64,000 nucleotides of DNA from Eriocheir sinensis (taxonomy: Eukaryota > Arthropoda > Malacostraca > Decapoda > Varunidae): the NCBI RefSeq assembly GCF_024679095.1, contig NW_026111283.1, positions 434,001 through 498,000 on the forward strand, written 5' to 3'. A program made the position numbers and the translations under genes. The notes under the pieces are model-generated. The model saw only the letters and a list, made by a program, of their open reading frames with translations, ran no database searches and had not been told where the DNA came from. Positions 42,837 to 56,930 of the stretch are shown one piece after another; position 1 is the first letter of the stretch, and each line of letters begins with the position of its first letter.

Positions 42837-43622
42837 TATATTTAATAGAATATCATATTTAAAATATTTAATGAATATTTTGTATATATATATTTAAAAT
42901 ATTTATAATAATATTTTGTATATATATTTATCCAAATTTACGTTATTTTTATATATGTATGTACTGCCTGAAATTTACATTATTTAATTTGTGTTTTGTA
43001 TATATATTTTTCAATAAATTTAATTTATTGTATGTTTTTTGTATATTTATTTTAATACAAATTTAATTTTTTATGTGTATTTCTTATATATATTTTATAA
43101 ATAAAAAATGTGTTATTTTATTAATATTTTGTGTATTTATTTTCATACAAATTTACATTATTTTATTATTCTGTTTATTTTGTATTTATTTTGATATTTA
43201 CATTATTTAATTTGTATTTTGTGTTATATATTTTATACAAATTTACGTTATTTTATGTATTTGTATGTATTTTCATTCAAATTTACATTATTTTATGTAT
43301 TTTGTGTATGTATTTCAACACAAATTTACCTAATTTTATGTGTATTTTGTATATTTATTTTCATACAAATTTAAAATATTTTTGTGTATTTTGTATATAG
43401 TTTGATACAAATTTAGGTTATTTTATGTGTATTTATATATATATTTATACAAACACACATTCTTTTATTGATATTTTGGTTATTTATTTTGACACGAATT
43501 TACATTATTTAATGTGTATTTAGAATATATTTACATATAAAACAGTATTTTACTTAAATTTTTTATCATGTATTTTATATATATATTTTTCCTTAAATCT
43601 ACTATGTGTATTTCGTATATTT
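42837..43622 (+). repeat. Degraded direct satellite
   Basis: Begins at the decayed ATATTTAAAATATTTAATG junction. Direct monomers show frequent indels, so the spacing is irregular. The order still resembles 55730-56200. Confidence 0.82.
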
Positions 43623-44143
43623 ATTTACGGAAAAATTTACGAATACACACATAATATAACGTAGATCTCTATAAAATATATTTTTGTGTATTCTGTATTT
43701 ATTTTGTACATAGAATAATGTAAATCATTATCCAAAGTAATTGCACCAGAATATCAATAAAGAGTAAGCCACATACAATAGGTAATTTTATTGAAAAAAA
43801 AAGGCAAAATACATATAAAACAGTGTAGAATTTGATTCAAAATATGTATACGAATACACATAATATAGCATGGTCTATGAAATATATGTATTAGTACACA
43901 TAGAGTATGTAGTACACAAAAATATATATATAAAATACCTTATTAAATGATAACAAATTCGTGTCAAAATAAATAAGCAAATATCATGAAAGAGATGTGT
44001 ATACAAAATACATGATGCAATACGTATAAAATATATATAAATACATGTAAGTAATATATAAGTGTGTCAAAATAAATAAACAAAATATCCTTGAAAAAGA
44101 ATGTGTATTGTATGTAAATAAATAATAGATAATAAATTTGTAT
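43623..44143 (-). repeat. Highly diverged inverted satellite flanking LINE copy 2
   Basis: Inverted monomers with many substitutions and indels (AGAATATCAATAAAGAGTAAG, ACATAATATAGCATGG, AACAAATTCGTGTC). This is the most diverged satellite stretch in the window. Confidence 0.75.
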
Positions 44144-44145
44144 TA

Positions 44146-44312
44146 TTTTTTTTTTTTACAGCAAAGGGGGAGCAGTTCAAGGGCACAGTTCAAGGCACAA
44201 AAAAGAAAGTAAGCATTAATAAAAAAAGTAAGCATTAATAAAAAAGCGCCACTTCACCTGCTCCTAAAAGAGAATCCAAAGAAGGTATTGCCGAAAGATA
44301 GGTCCAGTTTCA
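44146..44312 (-). other. LINE copy 2 poly(A) tail and 3' UTR
   Basis: On the minus strand the 3' UTR contains GCGCTTTTTTATTAATGCTT, a 19-bp tandem duplication (units starting at top-strand 44208 and 44227), a 13-bp duplication (CAGTTCAAGG(G)CA at about 44174-44198) and the terminal GCTGTA-A12. It aligns with the shorter 3' UTR of copy 1. Confidence 0.8.
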
Positions 44313-45075
44313 GGGAGGAGAGGGTGTCCTGATACCCTCCTCTTGAAAGGATTCAAGTCGTAGGCAGGAGGAAATACAGATGAAGGAAGATTGTTCCCAG
44401 AGTTTACCAGCTGTGAGGGGATGAAAAGAGTGAAGATGCTTGGTTAACTCTTACATAAGGGGTTTTGGACAGTATAGGAGGATGAAGGCATGGTAGAAAG
44501 TCCCCTGAGGTGCAGCAGGGGCCGCCCGGGAGGGGGAGGCATGCAGTTAGCTTAAGTTCAGAAAGGCAGTCAGCGTTTAAATATCGATAGAAGATATGAA
44601 GAAGAGGCAACATTGGCGGCGTGAGATTTAAGAGGTGAGAAGACTATCAGTATGAGGAGGAGAGCTGATGAGACGAAGAGCCTTAGCCTATCCACTCTGT
44701 CCAGAAGAAGAGCTGTGTAGTGGGGAGCCCCCCACACACATGAGATGCATACTCCATACTGGCCGAGGGAAGGACAAGGGCCCCTGTATGGACAGCAACT
44801 GTGCAGGGAGAGAACTGGCGGAGACATTTACAGAACCCAGCCTCGAGAAGCTGATTTAGTAAGAATGAGATGAAGTTTTCAGTTGAGATTTTGAGTTAAG
44901 AGATGAGACCGAGGATGTTTAGTGTTGAGGAAGGTGATAGCTGGGTGTTGTGTCAAAGAATAGGGGATAGTTATTTGGAAGATTGTGTCGAGTGGATAGG
45001 TGGAGAAGCCTGTGTTTTTGAGGCGTTGAAGGACACAGGTTCTTCTTGCCCCAATCGGAAATAATAATGGGGGCT
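44313..45075 (-). pseudogene. LINE copy 2 C-terminal ORF2 remnant
   Basis: Recognisable by alignment to copy 1. Minus-strand peptides such as IFYRYLNADCLSEL and YVRVNQ match FYRYFHADCSSEL and YARVNQ. The RVDRLRLFVSSALLLILIVF string is an alternative-frame reading that copy 1 also shows. Small indels break every frame within about 70-85 codons. Top-strand 44975-45072 preserves about 100 bp (ISDWG ... LHLSTRHNLPNNYPLFF) that copy 1 lacks. Confidence 0.82.
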
Positions 45076-45780
45076 GGCTAAGCAGTTCTGCAGCCTCCAG
45101 CCTTGAAGTCGTTAAGTTTCCTGAAGGGTGGATCTTCTATTAAAAGAAGTTGAAGTAATGCAGGAGTGAATCATCGGCGTAGGAATGGATAGGACAGTTC
45201 GTTTTGGAAAAGATCATCAGTGAACAACAAGAAAAGAGTGGGAATAGGACAGAACCCTGTGGGACAGGTTCTGCCACTGTTAATAGATTTAGGGGAAGAA
45301 CAGTGACCGTCTACCACGGCAGAAATAGAGACAGTCAGAAAGGAAACTGGAGATAAAGGGTACAGAGAGGATAGAAACCGTAGGAGGGTAGTTTAGTAAG
45401 CAAAGATTTGTGCAGACCTATCAAAGCTTTTGATATGTCCAGCGCAATAGTAAAGAGTTTCACCGAAACAGCTGAAGAGGATGACCAAGAGTCAGTTAAA
45501 ACTGGAGATCACCAATAGAACATATGCGGAACCTTTTAGCGATCAGATGATGAAAGGTCAAGCGGAAAGGTGCTTTTGAATCTTCCAGTTGGGGATTGAT
45601 TCCGCTTTAGATAAACAGAAAGAAAGCAAACAATAGGACAGTAGTTTGAGGGATTGGGGTCACCCTTCTTGGTACAACAGGCTGTATGAAGGCATACTTC
45701 AGCAAGAAGGAAGGTAGATGTCGACAGGCAGAGGCAAAAGTTTGACCAGGCAGGGTGACTGGCACAGGAGGCACAGTTTT
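45076..45780 (-). pseudogene. LINE copy 2 reverse transcriptase remnant
   Basis: The minus strand still encodes YADD at 45170-45181 and a sequence equivalent to GFRK and NPSNY. A base lost in the TTTT of motif A (copy 1 AAAGCTTTTGAT, here AAAGCTTTGAT, about 45424-45434) shifts the frame inside the active site. A 9-bp insertion disrupts the VPQGS region. The remnant is non-functional. Confidence 0.82.
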
Positions 45781-45784
45781 TTAA

Positions 45785-46006
45785 CCCGGTAGCAGCGACG
45801 GGCCAAATTTGCAGGCTTTTACCGTGTAACCAGCAGCGACGGGGCCAAGGATTTGCGCCATGATAGCAGAAACCCCAAAAATAGATGATACATAAACTGA
45901 TCACAAATGCTTTGATATATACATGAAATGGTTTGTGTGAGTGATGATTTTCTCATTTTTCTCGCTTAGAGGACCAATAAGAAACATGATCCCAACTGCT
46001 ACTGGG
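45785..46006. mobile_element. 222-bp piggyBac-type MITE nested in LINE copy 2
   Basis: The terminal inverted repeats are CCCGGTAGCAGCGACGGG at the left and, read inward from the right, CCCAGTAGCAGTTGGG. The left flank is TTAA (45781-45784) and the right flank TTAC (46007-46010), a TTAA duplication with one change. Copy 1 has a single uninterrupted TTAA at the homologous site (16175-16178, GTCC-TTAA-AAAG), so both ends are placed exactly. A TTAA target and CCC-starting ends are hallmarks of piggyBac. The element is too short to encode a transposase, so it is non-autonomous. A subterminal direct repeat (AGCAGCGACGGG at about 45792 and 45831) adds to its structure. Confidence 0.9.
45790..45852. 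repeat. Subterminal direct repeat in the MITE
   Basis: Two copies about 39 bp apart of AGCAGCGACGGG(G)CCAA followed by ATTTGC(A/G). The first lies in the left terminal inverted repeat and the second just inside it. Such repeats can serve as transposase binding sites in piggyBac-type ends; that function is an inference. Confidence 0.7.
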
Positions 46007-46010
46007 TTAC

Positions 46011-46141
46011 ATAGACAATAGGAGGCACTCCATCAGTTCCATAAGCCTTCTGAGTATTGAGTCAGAGAGGTACAGAAAAACATCATTTTAAAGTATCTTT
46101 ATAATGAAAGCATAAAGGAGTCAGAGGGGGATGAGAGAGTG
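46011..46141 (-). pseudogene. LINE copy 2 5' fragment beyond the MITE
   Basis: On the minus strand this reads CTCTGACTCCTTTATGC then ATTATAAAGATACTTTAAAA and GCTTATGGAACTGATGGAGT, collinear with copy 1 at 16052-16170. It has the same C5 run as copy 1, but one more A at the CAAAATG-equivalent site. Confidence 0.85.
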
Positions 46142-47992
<1,851 letters not shown>

Positions 47993-48203
47993 ATTACGAA
48001 AATTTGAATAAAAATATATACAAAAAAACAAAAAAATAAATTTCAATTTGTATGAAAATAGATATACAAAATACACATATAATTAGTTAAATTTGTATTT
48101 AAATACATGTACAAAATACACATAAAATAATGTAAATTTGTATGAAATGAAGACAAATTCACATAAAATAACGTACATTTGTATAAAATAGATATACAAA
48201 ATA
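47993..48203 (-). repeat. Short inverted satellite block
   Basis: Four to five inverted monomers (GATTACGAAAATTTGAATAA, ACATATAATTAGTTAAATTT, AAATGAAGACAAATTCACAT), matching 18409-18590. Confidence 0.88.
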
Positions 48204-49256
48204 ATTTTATGTGTATTTTGTATATTTATTTTCATACAAATTTAAATTATTTTTGTGTATTTTTGTATATTTTATGTTTATTTTGTATGTGTATTTTGTA
48301 CATTTATATTTATACAAATACACATTCTTTTATTGGTATTTTGTTTATTTATTTTGTTTCGAATTTATATTATTTTATGTGTATTTTGTTTACATTTTTT
48401 ATACGTATTTACCTAATTTTATGTGTATTTTGTATATATATTTTTATAGAAATCTACGTTATTTTATGTGTATTCGTATATATATTTTGAAACAAATTTA
48501 CATTGTTTTATATGTATTTTTGCATATCCCTTTCAATAGAAGTTTACCTTATTGTATGTGAATTTTGTATATTTATTTCAATACAAATTTAAATATTTTA
48601 TGTGTATTTTGGTATATATATTTTTATAAGAAATGCGCTATTTGATGGAATTTTGCATCTTTATTTTCATACAAATTTACATTATTTTATTAATATTCGG
48701 TGTATTTATTTTGATACGATTTTACATTATTCTATTTGTTTTTTGTATATATATATTTTATACATATTTACATTATTTAATGTGTATCTTGCATATATAT
48801 TTCATACAAATTTATTATCTATTATTTATTTTTATACAAATACACATTCTTTTCATGATATTTTTTTATTTATTTTGACACGAATTTACATTACTTAATA
48901 TGTATTTTATATATATATTTTTATACGTATTTACATAATTTCATGTGTATTTTGTATATATATTTATATAGAAATCAACGTTATTTTATGTGTATTCGTA
49001 TATATATTTTGAAACAAATTTACACTGTTTTATTTGTTTTTTGCGTTTTTTTTCAATTCAAATTTACCTTATTGTATGTGTGCATTTTGTATATTAATTT
49101 TAATACAAATTTAATTATTCTATGAGTATTTTTGTATATGTATTAAAAAAAATGCTTTATCTTATGGATATTTTGCACCTTTATTTTCATACAAATTTAA
49201 ATTATTTTATTGATATTCTGTGTACTTATTTTGATACGATTTTACATTATTCTATG
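48204..49256 (+). repeat. 45-bp AT satellite, T-rich strand on top
   Basis: About twenty-three direct monomers. The marker GCGCTATTTGATGG lies near 48637. Positions 48570-49256 parallel 22250-22962 and share its end point. Confidence 0.9.
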
Positions 49257-50703
49257 CATAACAAAAATAAATACAGAATACACAAAAATAGATATGCAAA
49301 ATACATATAAACAATGTAAATTTGTTTAAAAATATATATACGAATACACATGAAATAAGGTATATTTCTATAAAAATATATATACAAAATACAAATAAAA
49401 TTAAGCAAATACGTATAAAAAATGTATACAAAATACACATAAAATAATGTAAATTAGTATCAAAATAATAAACAAAATACCAATAAATGAATGTGTATTT
49501 GTATAAATATATATATACAAAATACACATTAAATAATATAAATTTGTTTAAAACTATACAAAATACACATGAAATAATGTAAATACGTATAAAAATATAT
49601 ATACAAAATACACATTAAATAATGTAAATTCAAGTTAAAATAAATAAACAAAATATCAATAAAAGAATGTGTATTTGTATGAAAATAGATATACAAAATA
49701 CACATAAAATAACCTAAATTTGTATCAAACTATATACAAAAATAAACAAAAATATTTTAAATTTGTATGAAAATAAATATACAAAATACACATAATATTA
49801 GGTAAATTTGTATTGAAATACATACTCAAAATACACATAAAATAATGTAATTTTGAATGAAAATACATAAACAAATACACTTAAAATAACGTAAATTTAT
49901 ATAAAAAAATATGTACAAAACACAAATAGAATAATGTAAAATCGTATCAAAATAAATACACAGAATATTAATAAAACAATGTAAATTTGTATGAAAATAA
50001 AGAAGCAAAATACCCATAAAATAACGCATTTTTTTATTCATAAAAATATATATACCAAAATACACATCAAAAAATTAAATTTGTATTAAAATAAATATAC
50101 AAAATACACATACAATGAGCTAAATTTGTATTGAAATAGATATGCAAAATACATATAAAAGAATGTAAATTTGTTTCAAAATATATATACGAATACACAT
50201 AAAATAACGTAGATTTCTATAAAAATATATATACAAAATACACATAAAATGAAGTAAATACGTATAAAAAAATGTATACAAAATACACATAAAATAATGT
50301 AAATTCGTATCAAAATAAATAAACAAAATACCAATAAAAGAATGTGTATTTGTATAAATATAAATATACAAAATACACATAAAATAACGTAAATTTATAT
50401 AAAACTATGTACAAAAATACACAGAAGTAATTAAATTTGTATGAAAATATATACAAAATACACACAAAATAAGCTAAATTTGAATTGAAATATATATACA
50501 AAATAAATGAAATAAAGTAAATTTGTATCAAAATATTTATACACATATAATAACGTAAATTTGTATGAAAATATAGAAACAAAATACACATTAAATAATG
50601 TTAATACGTATAAAAAAATATGTACAAAATACACATATAATCATGTAATTCGTATCAAAATAGATAAACGAAATACCAATATAATAATATAAATTTGTAT
50701 GAG
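49257..50703 (-). repeat. 45-bp AT satellite, inverted block
   Basis: About thirty-two inverted monomers. Positions 50200-50703 match 13990-14508, including the terminal GTATGAGTAAACGTGTATG switch. Confidence 0.9.
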
Positions 50704-53336
50704 TAAACGTGTATGTTGCATATTTTTTCAATACAAATTTATATTATTATATACGCATTTTGTATATTAATTTTAATACAAATTTAATTATTCGATGTGT
50801 ATTTTTGTATCTGAATTTTTATAAACATATGCTTTATTTTTTGGGCATTTTGCATCTTTATTTTCATTCAAATTTACATTATTTTATTGATATTCTGCTC
50901 ATTCATTTTGATACGAATTAACATTATTCTATGTGTATTTTGTAAATATTTTTCATACAAATTTACGTTATTTTATGTGTATTTGTTTATATATTTTGAC
51001 ACAAATTTACAATATTATATGGGTATTTTGTATATACATTTCAAAAGAAATTTACCTAGTTTTATGTGTATTTTGTATATCTATTTTCATACAAACTCAA
51101 ATTATTTCTATGTATTTTTGTATATATTTTAATACAAATTTTAGTTATGTTATGTGTATTTTGTAAATTTATTTATATTCAAATATATATTATTTTATTG
51201 GTGTTTTGTTGATTTATATTGATACGAATTTACATTATTTCATATGTACTTTGTATATATATTTTTATACGCTTTTACATTATTTAATATATATTTTGAA
51301 TATATATTTTTATACAAATTCATGGTATTTTATGTGTATTTGTATATATATTTTCATATAAATTTATATTATTTTATGTGTATTTTGTACATATATTTTA
51401 TTACAAATCTACCTTATTTTATGTTTATTTTGTATGTGTATATTGTATATTCATATTTATCCAAATATATATTCTTTTATTGGTATTTTGTTTATTTATT
51501 TTAATTCGAATTTACATTATTTTATGTTTATTTTGTATACATTTTTTTATACGTATTTACTTAATTTATGTGTATTTTGTATATATATTTTTATAGAAAT
51601 ATACGTTTTTTTATTGTATTCATATATATTTTGAAACAAATTTACATTTTTTTACATGTATTTTGCATATCTATTTCAATGCAAATTTACCTTATTGTAT
51701 GTGCATTTTGTATATTTATTTCAATGCAAATTTAAATATTTTATGTATATTTTGGTATATATATTTTTATAAGAAATGCGCTATTTTATGGGAATTTTGC
51801 ATCTTTATTTTCATACAAATTTACATTATTTTATTAATATTCGGTGTATTTATTTTGATACGATTTCACATTATTCTATTTGTTTTTTGTATATACTTTT
51901 TTATACATATTTACATTATTTAATGTGTATCTTGCATATATATTTTATACAAATTTATTAACTATTATCTATTTTCATACAAATACACATTCTTTTCATG
52001 ATATTTTGTTTATTTATTTTGACACGAATTTACATTATTTGATATGTATTTTGTATATATATTTTATACGTATTTACATAATTTCATATGTATTTTGTAT
52101 ATATATTTCTATAGAAATCTACTTTATTTTATGTGTATTCGTATATATATTTTGAAACAAATTTACATTGTTTTATATGTATTTTTGAATATCTCTTTCA
52201 ATACAAATTTACCTTACTGTATATGCATTTTGTATATTTATTTCAATACAAATTTAAATATTTTATGTGTATTTTGGTAAATATATTTTTATAAAAAATG
52301 CGATAATTTTTGGAATTTTGCATCTTTATTTTCATACAAATTTACATTAGTTTATTGATATTCTGTGTATTTATTTTGATACGATTTTACATTATTCTAT
52401 TTGTTTTTTGTATATATTTTTTTATACACATTTACATTATTTAATGTGTATCTTGCATATATATTTTATACAAATTTACGTTATTTTAAGTGTATTTGTT
52501 TATATATTTTCATTCAAATTTACATTATTTGTATTTTGTATATGTATTTCATTACAAATTTACCTAATTTTATGTGTATTTTGTATATTTCTTTTCAAAC
52601 AAATTTAAATTATTTTTGTGTATTTTTGTATATAGTTTTATACAAATTTATTTTATGTACGCATTTACATTATTTAGTGTGTGTTTTGTATATATATTTT
52701 TATGCAAATTTACTTTATTTTATGTGCATTTTTGTACATATATTTTTATAGAAATTTGCGTTATTTGTATATGTTTTCTCATACAAATTTACATTATTTA
52801 TTGCTATTTTGTTTATTTATTTTGATACGAATTACATGATTATATGTGTATTTTGTACATATTTTTTTTACGTATTTACATTACTTAATGTGTATTTTGT
52901 TTATATATTTTTAAACAAATCTACGTTATTATATGTATTTGTATAAATATTTTGATACAGATTTACATTATTTTATGTATTTTGTATGTACATTTCAATT
53001 CAAATTTAGCTTATTTTAGCTGTATTTTGTCTATATATTTTCATACAAATTTAATTACTTCTGTGTATTTTTGTATATAGTTTTATACAAATTTACGATA
53101 TTTTTTGTGTATTTTGTATATTTATATTTATACAAATACACATTTTTTTTGTATTTTGTTTATTTATTTTGATACGATTTTTTTTATACGTATTTACATC
53201 ATTTTATGTGTATTTTGTATATATTTTTATAGGAATCTACGTTATTTTATGTGTATTTGTATATATATTTTGAAACAAATTTACATTGTTTTATATGTAT
53301 TTTAGAATATCTCTTTCAATACAAATTTACCTTACC
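50704..53336 (+). repeat. Long direct satellite block; second LINE-free paralogue
   Basis: Positions 50704-51770 match the flanks of LINE copy 1 without the LINE. The rest continues direct to the switch at TTACCTTACCATATATACC. Positions 52600-53130 mirror, inverted, 9280-9800. Confidence 0.9.
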
Positions 53337-55040
53337 ATATATACCAAAATATACATAAAAAAATTAAATTTGTATTAAAATAAATATATAAAAAACACAT
53401 ACAATAAGGTAAATTTGTATTGAAATAGATATGCAAAATACATATAAAACAATGTAAATTTGTTTCAAAATATATATACGAATACACATAAAATAACGTA
53501 GATTTCTATAAAAATATATACAAAATACACATAAAATGAAGTAAATACGTATAAAAAAATATATACAAAATACACATAAAATAATGTAAATTCGCATCAA
53601 AATATATATACAAAATACCAATAAAAGAATGTGTATTTGTATAAATATAAATATACAAAATACACATAAAATAACGTAAATTTATATAAAACTATATACA
53701 AAAATACACAGAAGTATTTTAATTTGTGAAAATAGATATACAAAATAAAAAATTCGTTTTAAATTCAATAAACAAAATTCGGATAAAAGAACGTATATTT
53801 GTAGAAAAATAAATATACAAAATACATAAAATAACGAAAATTTGTATGAAAATATATAAAAATAAACAAAATAATTTCAATTTGTATGAAAATAAATAAA
53901 ATTAGGTTAATTTATATTGAAATACATATACAAAATACACATAAAATAATGTAAATTTGAAAGAAAATATATAAACAAATACACATATAATAACGTAAAT
54001 TTGTATGAAATATATGTACAAAATACACATTAAATAATGTAAATATGTATAAAAAAATATATACAAAACACAAATAGAATAATGTAAAATCGTATCAAAA
54101 TATATACACAGAATATTAATAAAATAATGCAAATTTCTATGAAAATTAAGATTTTTTATAAAGTTATTGATACCAAAATACATATAAAATATTTCAATTT
54201 GTTTTAAAATAAATATACAAAATGCACATACAATAAGGTAAATTTGTATTGAATTAGGCATGCAAAATACATATAAAATAATGTAAATTTGTTTCAAAAT
54301 ATATATACGAATACACATAAAATAACGTATATTTCTATAAAAATACATATACAAAATACACATAAAATTAAGTAAATACGTATAAAAAAATGTATACAAA
54401 ATACACATAAAATAATGTAAATTTGAAAGAAAATATATAAACAAATACACATATAATAACGTAAATTTGTATGAAATATATGTAGAAAATACACATTAAA
54501 TAATGTAAATATGTATAAAAAAATATATACAAAACACAAATAGAATAATGTAAAATCGTATCAAAATATATACACAGAATATTAATAAAATAATGCAAAT
54601 TTCTATGAAAATTAAGATTTTTTATAAAATTATTGATACCAAAATACACATAAAATATTTCAATTTGTATTAAAATAAATATACAAAATGCACATACAAT
54701 AAGGTAAATTTGTATTGAAATAGATAAGCAAAATACATATAAAACCATGTAAATTTTTTTCAAAATATATATACGAATACACATAAAATAACGTAGATTT
54801 CTATGAAAATAAATATACAAAATACATATAAAATGAAGTAAATACGTATAAAAAAAGGTATACAAAATACACATAAAATAATGTAAACTCGTATCAAAAT
54901 AAATAAACAAAATACTAATAAAAGAATGTGTATTGTATATATATAAATATACAAAATACAAATAAAATAACGTAAATTTATGTAAAACTACATGCAAAAA
55001 TACACAAAAGTAATTAAATTTGTGTGAAAATAGATAGACC
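53337..55040 (-). repeat. Inverted satellite block with a 466-bp tandem duplication
   Basis: Inverted monomers. Positions 53954-54419 and the sequence from 54420 are near-identical successive copies. The block ends at a decayed ACATGTGAATTGTG junction. Confidence 0.9.
53954..54770 (-). repeat. 466-bp tandem segmental duplication
   Basis: AATTTGAAAGAAAATATATA starts at 53954 and again at 54420. The copies stay aligned through AAATTTCTATGAAAATTAAG and TTATTGATACCAAAATAC. They differ by scattered substitutions, and the second copy drifts into a different variant after about 54730. Confidence 0.85.
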
Positions 55041-56428
55041 AACTACATGTGAATTGTGTATATTTATTTTCATCCAAACTGAAATTATTTTGTTTATTTT
55101 TATATTTTCATTCAAATTTTCGTTATTTTATGTGTATTTTGTATATTTATTTTCTACAAATATACGTTCTTTTATCTGAATTTTGTTTATTAATTTGAAA
55201 CAATTTACCTTATTTTGTATATCTATTTTCATACAAATTAAAATAGTTCTGTGTATTTTGTATATAGTTTTCTATAAATTTACGTTATTTTATGTGTATT
55301 TTGTATATATATTTATACAAATACACATTCTTTTATTGGTATTTTGTATATTTATTTTGATACAATTTACATTATTTTATGTATTTTGTATACATTTTTA
55401 TACGTATCTAATTCATTTTATGTGTATTTTGTATATATATTTTTATAGAAATCTACGTTATTCTATGTGTATTCGTATATATATTTTGAAACAAATTTAC
55501 ATTGTTTTATATGTATTTTGCATATCTATTTCAATACAAATTTATCTTATTGTATGTGTTTTTTATATATTTATTTTAATTCAAATTTAATTTTCTTATG
55601 TGTATTTTGGTATATATATTTTTATAAATAAAAAAAAATATTTGTTTTTTATATATTTATTTTAATTCAAATTTAATTTTCTTATGTGTATTTTGGTATA
55701 TATATTTTTATAAATAAAAAAAATATTTTGCCTCTTTATTTTCATACAAATTTACATTATTTTATTAATATTCTGTGTATTTATTTTGATACGATTTTAC
55801 ATTATTCTATTTGTGTTTTGTATATATATATTTTTATACAAATTTACGTTATTTTAAGTGTATTTGTTTATGTCTTTTCATTCAAATTAACATTATTTTA
55901 TGTATATTTTGTATATGTATTTCAATACAAATTTACCTAATTTTATGTGTATTTTGTATATTTATTTTCATACAAATTTAAAATATTGTTGTGTATTTTT
56001 GTATATAGTTTGATACAAATTTAGGTTATTTTATGTGTATTTTGTATATCTATTTTCATACAAATACACATTCTTTTATTGATATTTTGTTTATTTATTT
56101 TGACGCGAATTTACATTATTTAATGTGTATTTTGTATACATATTTTATACGTATTTACATCATTTCATGTGTATTTTGTATAGTTTTAAACAAATTTATA
56201 TTATTTAATGTGTATTTTGTATATATATATTTATACAAATACACATTCTTTTATTGGTATTTTGTTTATTTATTTTGATACTAATTTACATTATTTTATG
56301 TGTATTTTGTATACATTTTTATACGTATTTACTTAATTTTATGTGTATTTTGTATATATATTTTTATAGAAATCTACCTTATTTCATGTGTATTCGTATA
56401 TATATTTTGAAACAAATTTACATTGTTT
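55041..56428 (+). repeat. Direct satellite block with a short tandem duplication
   Basis: The monomer order at 55041-55620 follows 8464-9060 but with more one-base losses. It includes an 86-bp duplication at 55561-55722, then continues with the CTGTGTATTTATTTTG series. Confidence 0.88.
55561..55722 (+). repeat. 86-bp tandem duplication of two monomers
   Basis: TTTTATATATTTATTTTAAT starts at 55561 and again at 55647. Both copies extend through TTAATTTTCTTATGTG and the A-rich TTATAAATAAAAAA. Two monomers (2 x 43 bp) were copied as a unit. Confidence 0.9.
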
Positions 56429-56517
56429 ATATGTATAATTAAATTTGCATTAAAATTAATATACAAAATGCGTATATAATAAGGTAAATTTGTATTGAAA
56501 AAATATGCAACATACAC
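56429..56517 (-). repeat. Short inverted satellite insertion
   Basis: Two inverted monomers ending GCAACATACACGTTTACTC. This is the reverse complement of the junction at 14509 and 50704. Confidence 0.88.
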
Positions 56518-56930
56518 GTTTACTCATACAAATTTATATTATTTTATTTTATTTTGTTTATTTATTTTGATACAATTACATGATTATATGTGTATTTTGT
56601 ACATATTTTTTTATACGTATTTACATTATTTAATGTGTATTTTGTTTATATATTTTCATACAAATTTACGTTATATGTGTATTTGTATAAATATTTTGAT
56701 ACAAATATACTTTATTTCATGTATTTTGTATATATGTTTCAATTCAAATTTAGCTTATTTTGTTTGTATTTTGTATATATTTTCATACAAATTTAATTAC
56801 TTTTGTGTAATTTTGTATATAGTTTTATATAAATTTACGTTATTTTATGTGTATTTTGTATATTTATATTTATACAAATACATTCTTTTATTATTTTGTA
56901 TATATATTTTTATACGTATTTACATCATTC
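56518..56930 (+). repeat. 45-bp AT satellite, T-rich strand on top
   Basis: About nine direct monomers that are the inverse of 14100-14508. The block ends at a switch inside ATTTACATCATTCGCGTC. Confidence 0.88.

Larger units (their letters stand above)
44144..46141 (-). mobile_element. LINE copy 2 (same family as copy 1), 5'-truncated, inactive
   Basis: Read on the minus strand this matches copy 1 from about 16052 to its 3' end. It starts at CTCTCATCCCCCTCTGACTC, passes through RT and C-terminal regions, and ends GCTGTAAAAAAAAAAAAT (A12 tail at 44146-44157, seen as T12 on top). 5' truncation is the usual outcome of target-primed reverse transcription. It has many more frameshifts and stops than copy 1 and holds a nested 222-bp insertion. 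The 9-bp AATTTGTAT at 44135-44143 and 46142-46150 could be a target-site duplication, but that word occurs in most satellite monomers. Confidence 0.92.

Noticed and set aside
44668..44859. 63-codon plus-strand frame in LINE copy 2
   Set aside because: It is antisense to the C-terminal LINE remnant and has no independent support.
45536..45904. 122-codon minus-strand frame spanning part of LINE copy 2 and the MITE
   Set aside because: It runs across the MITE boundary and joins unrelated sequence to RT fragments. It is fortuitous.
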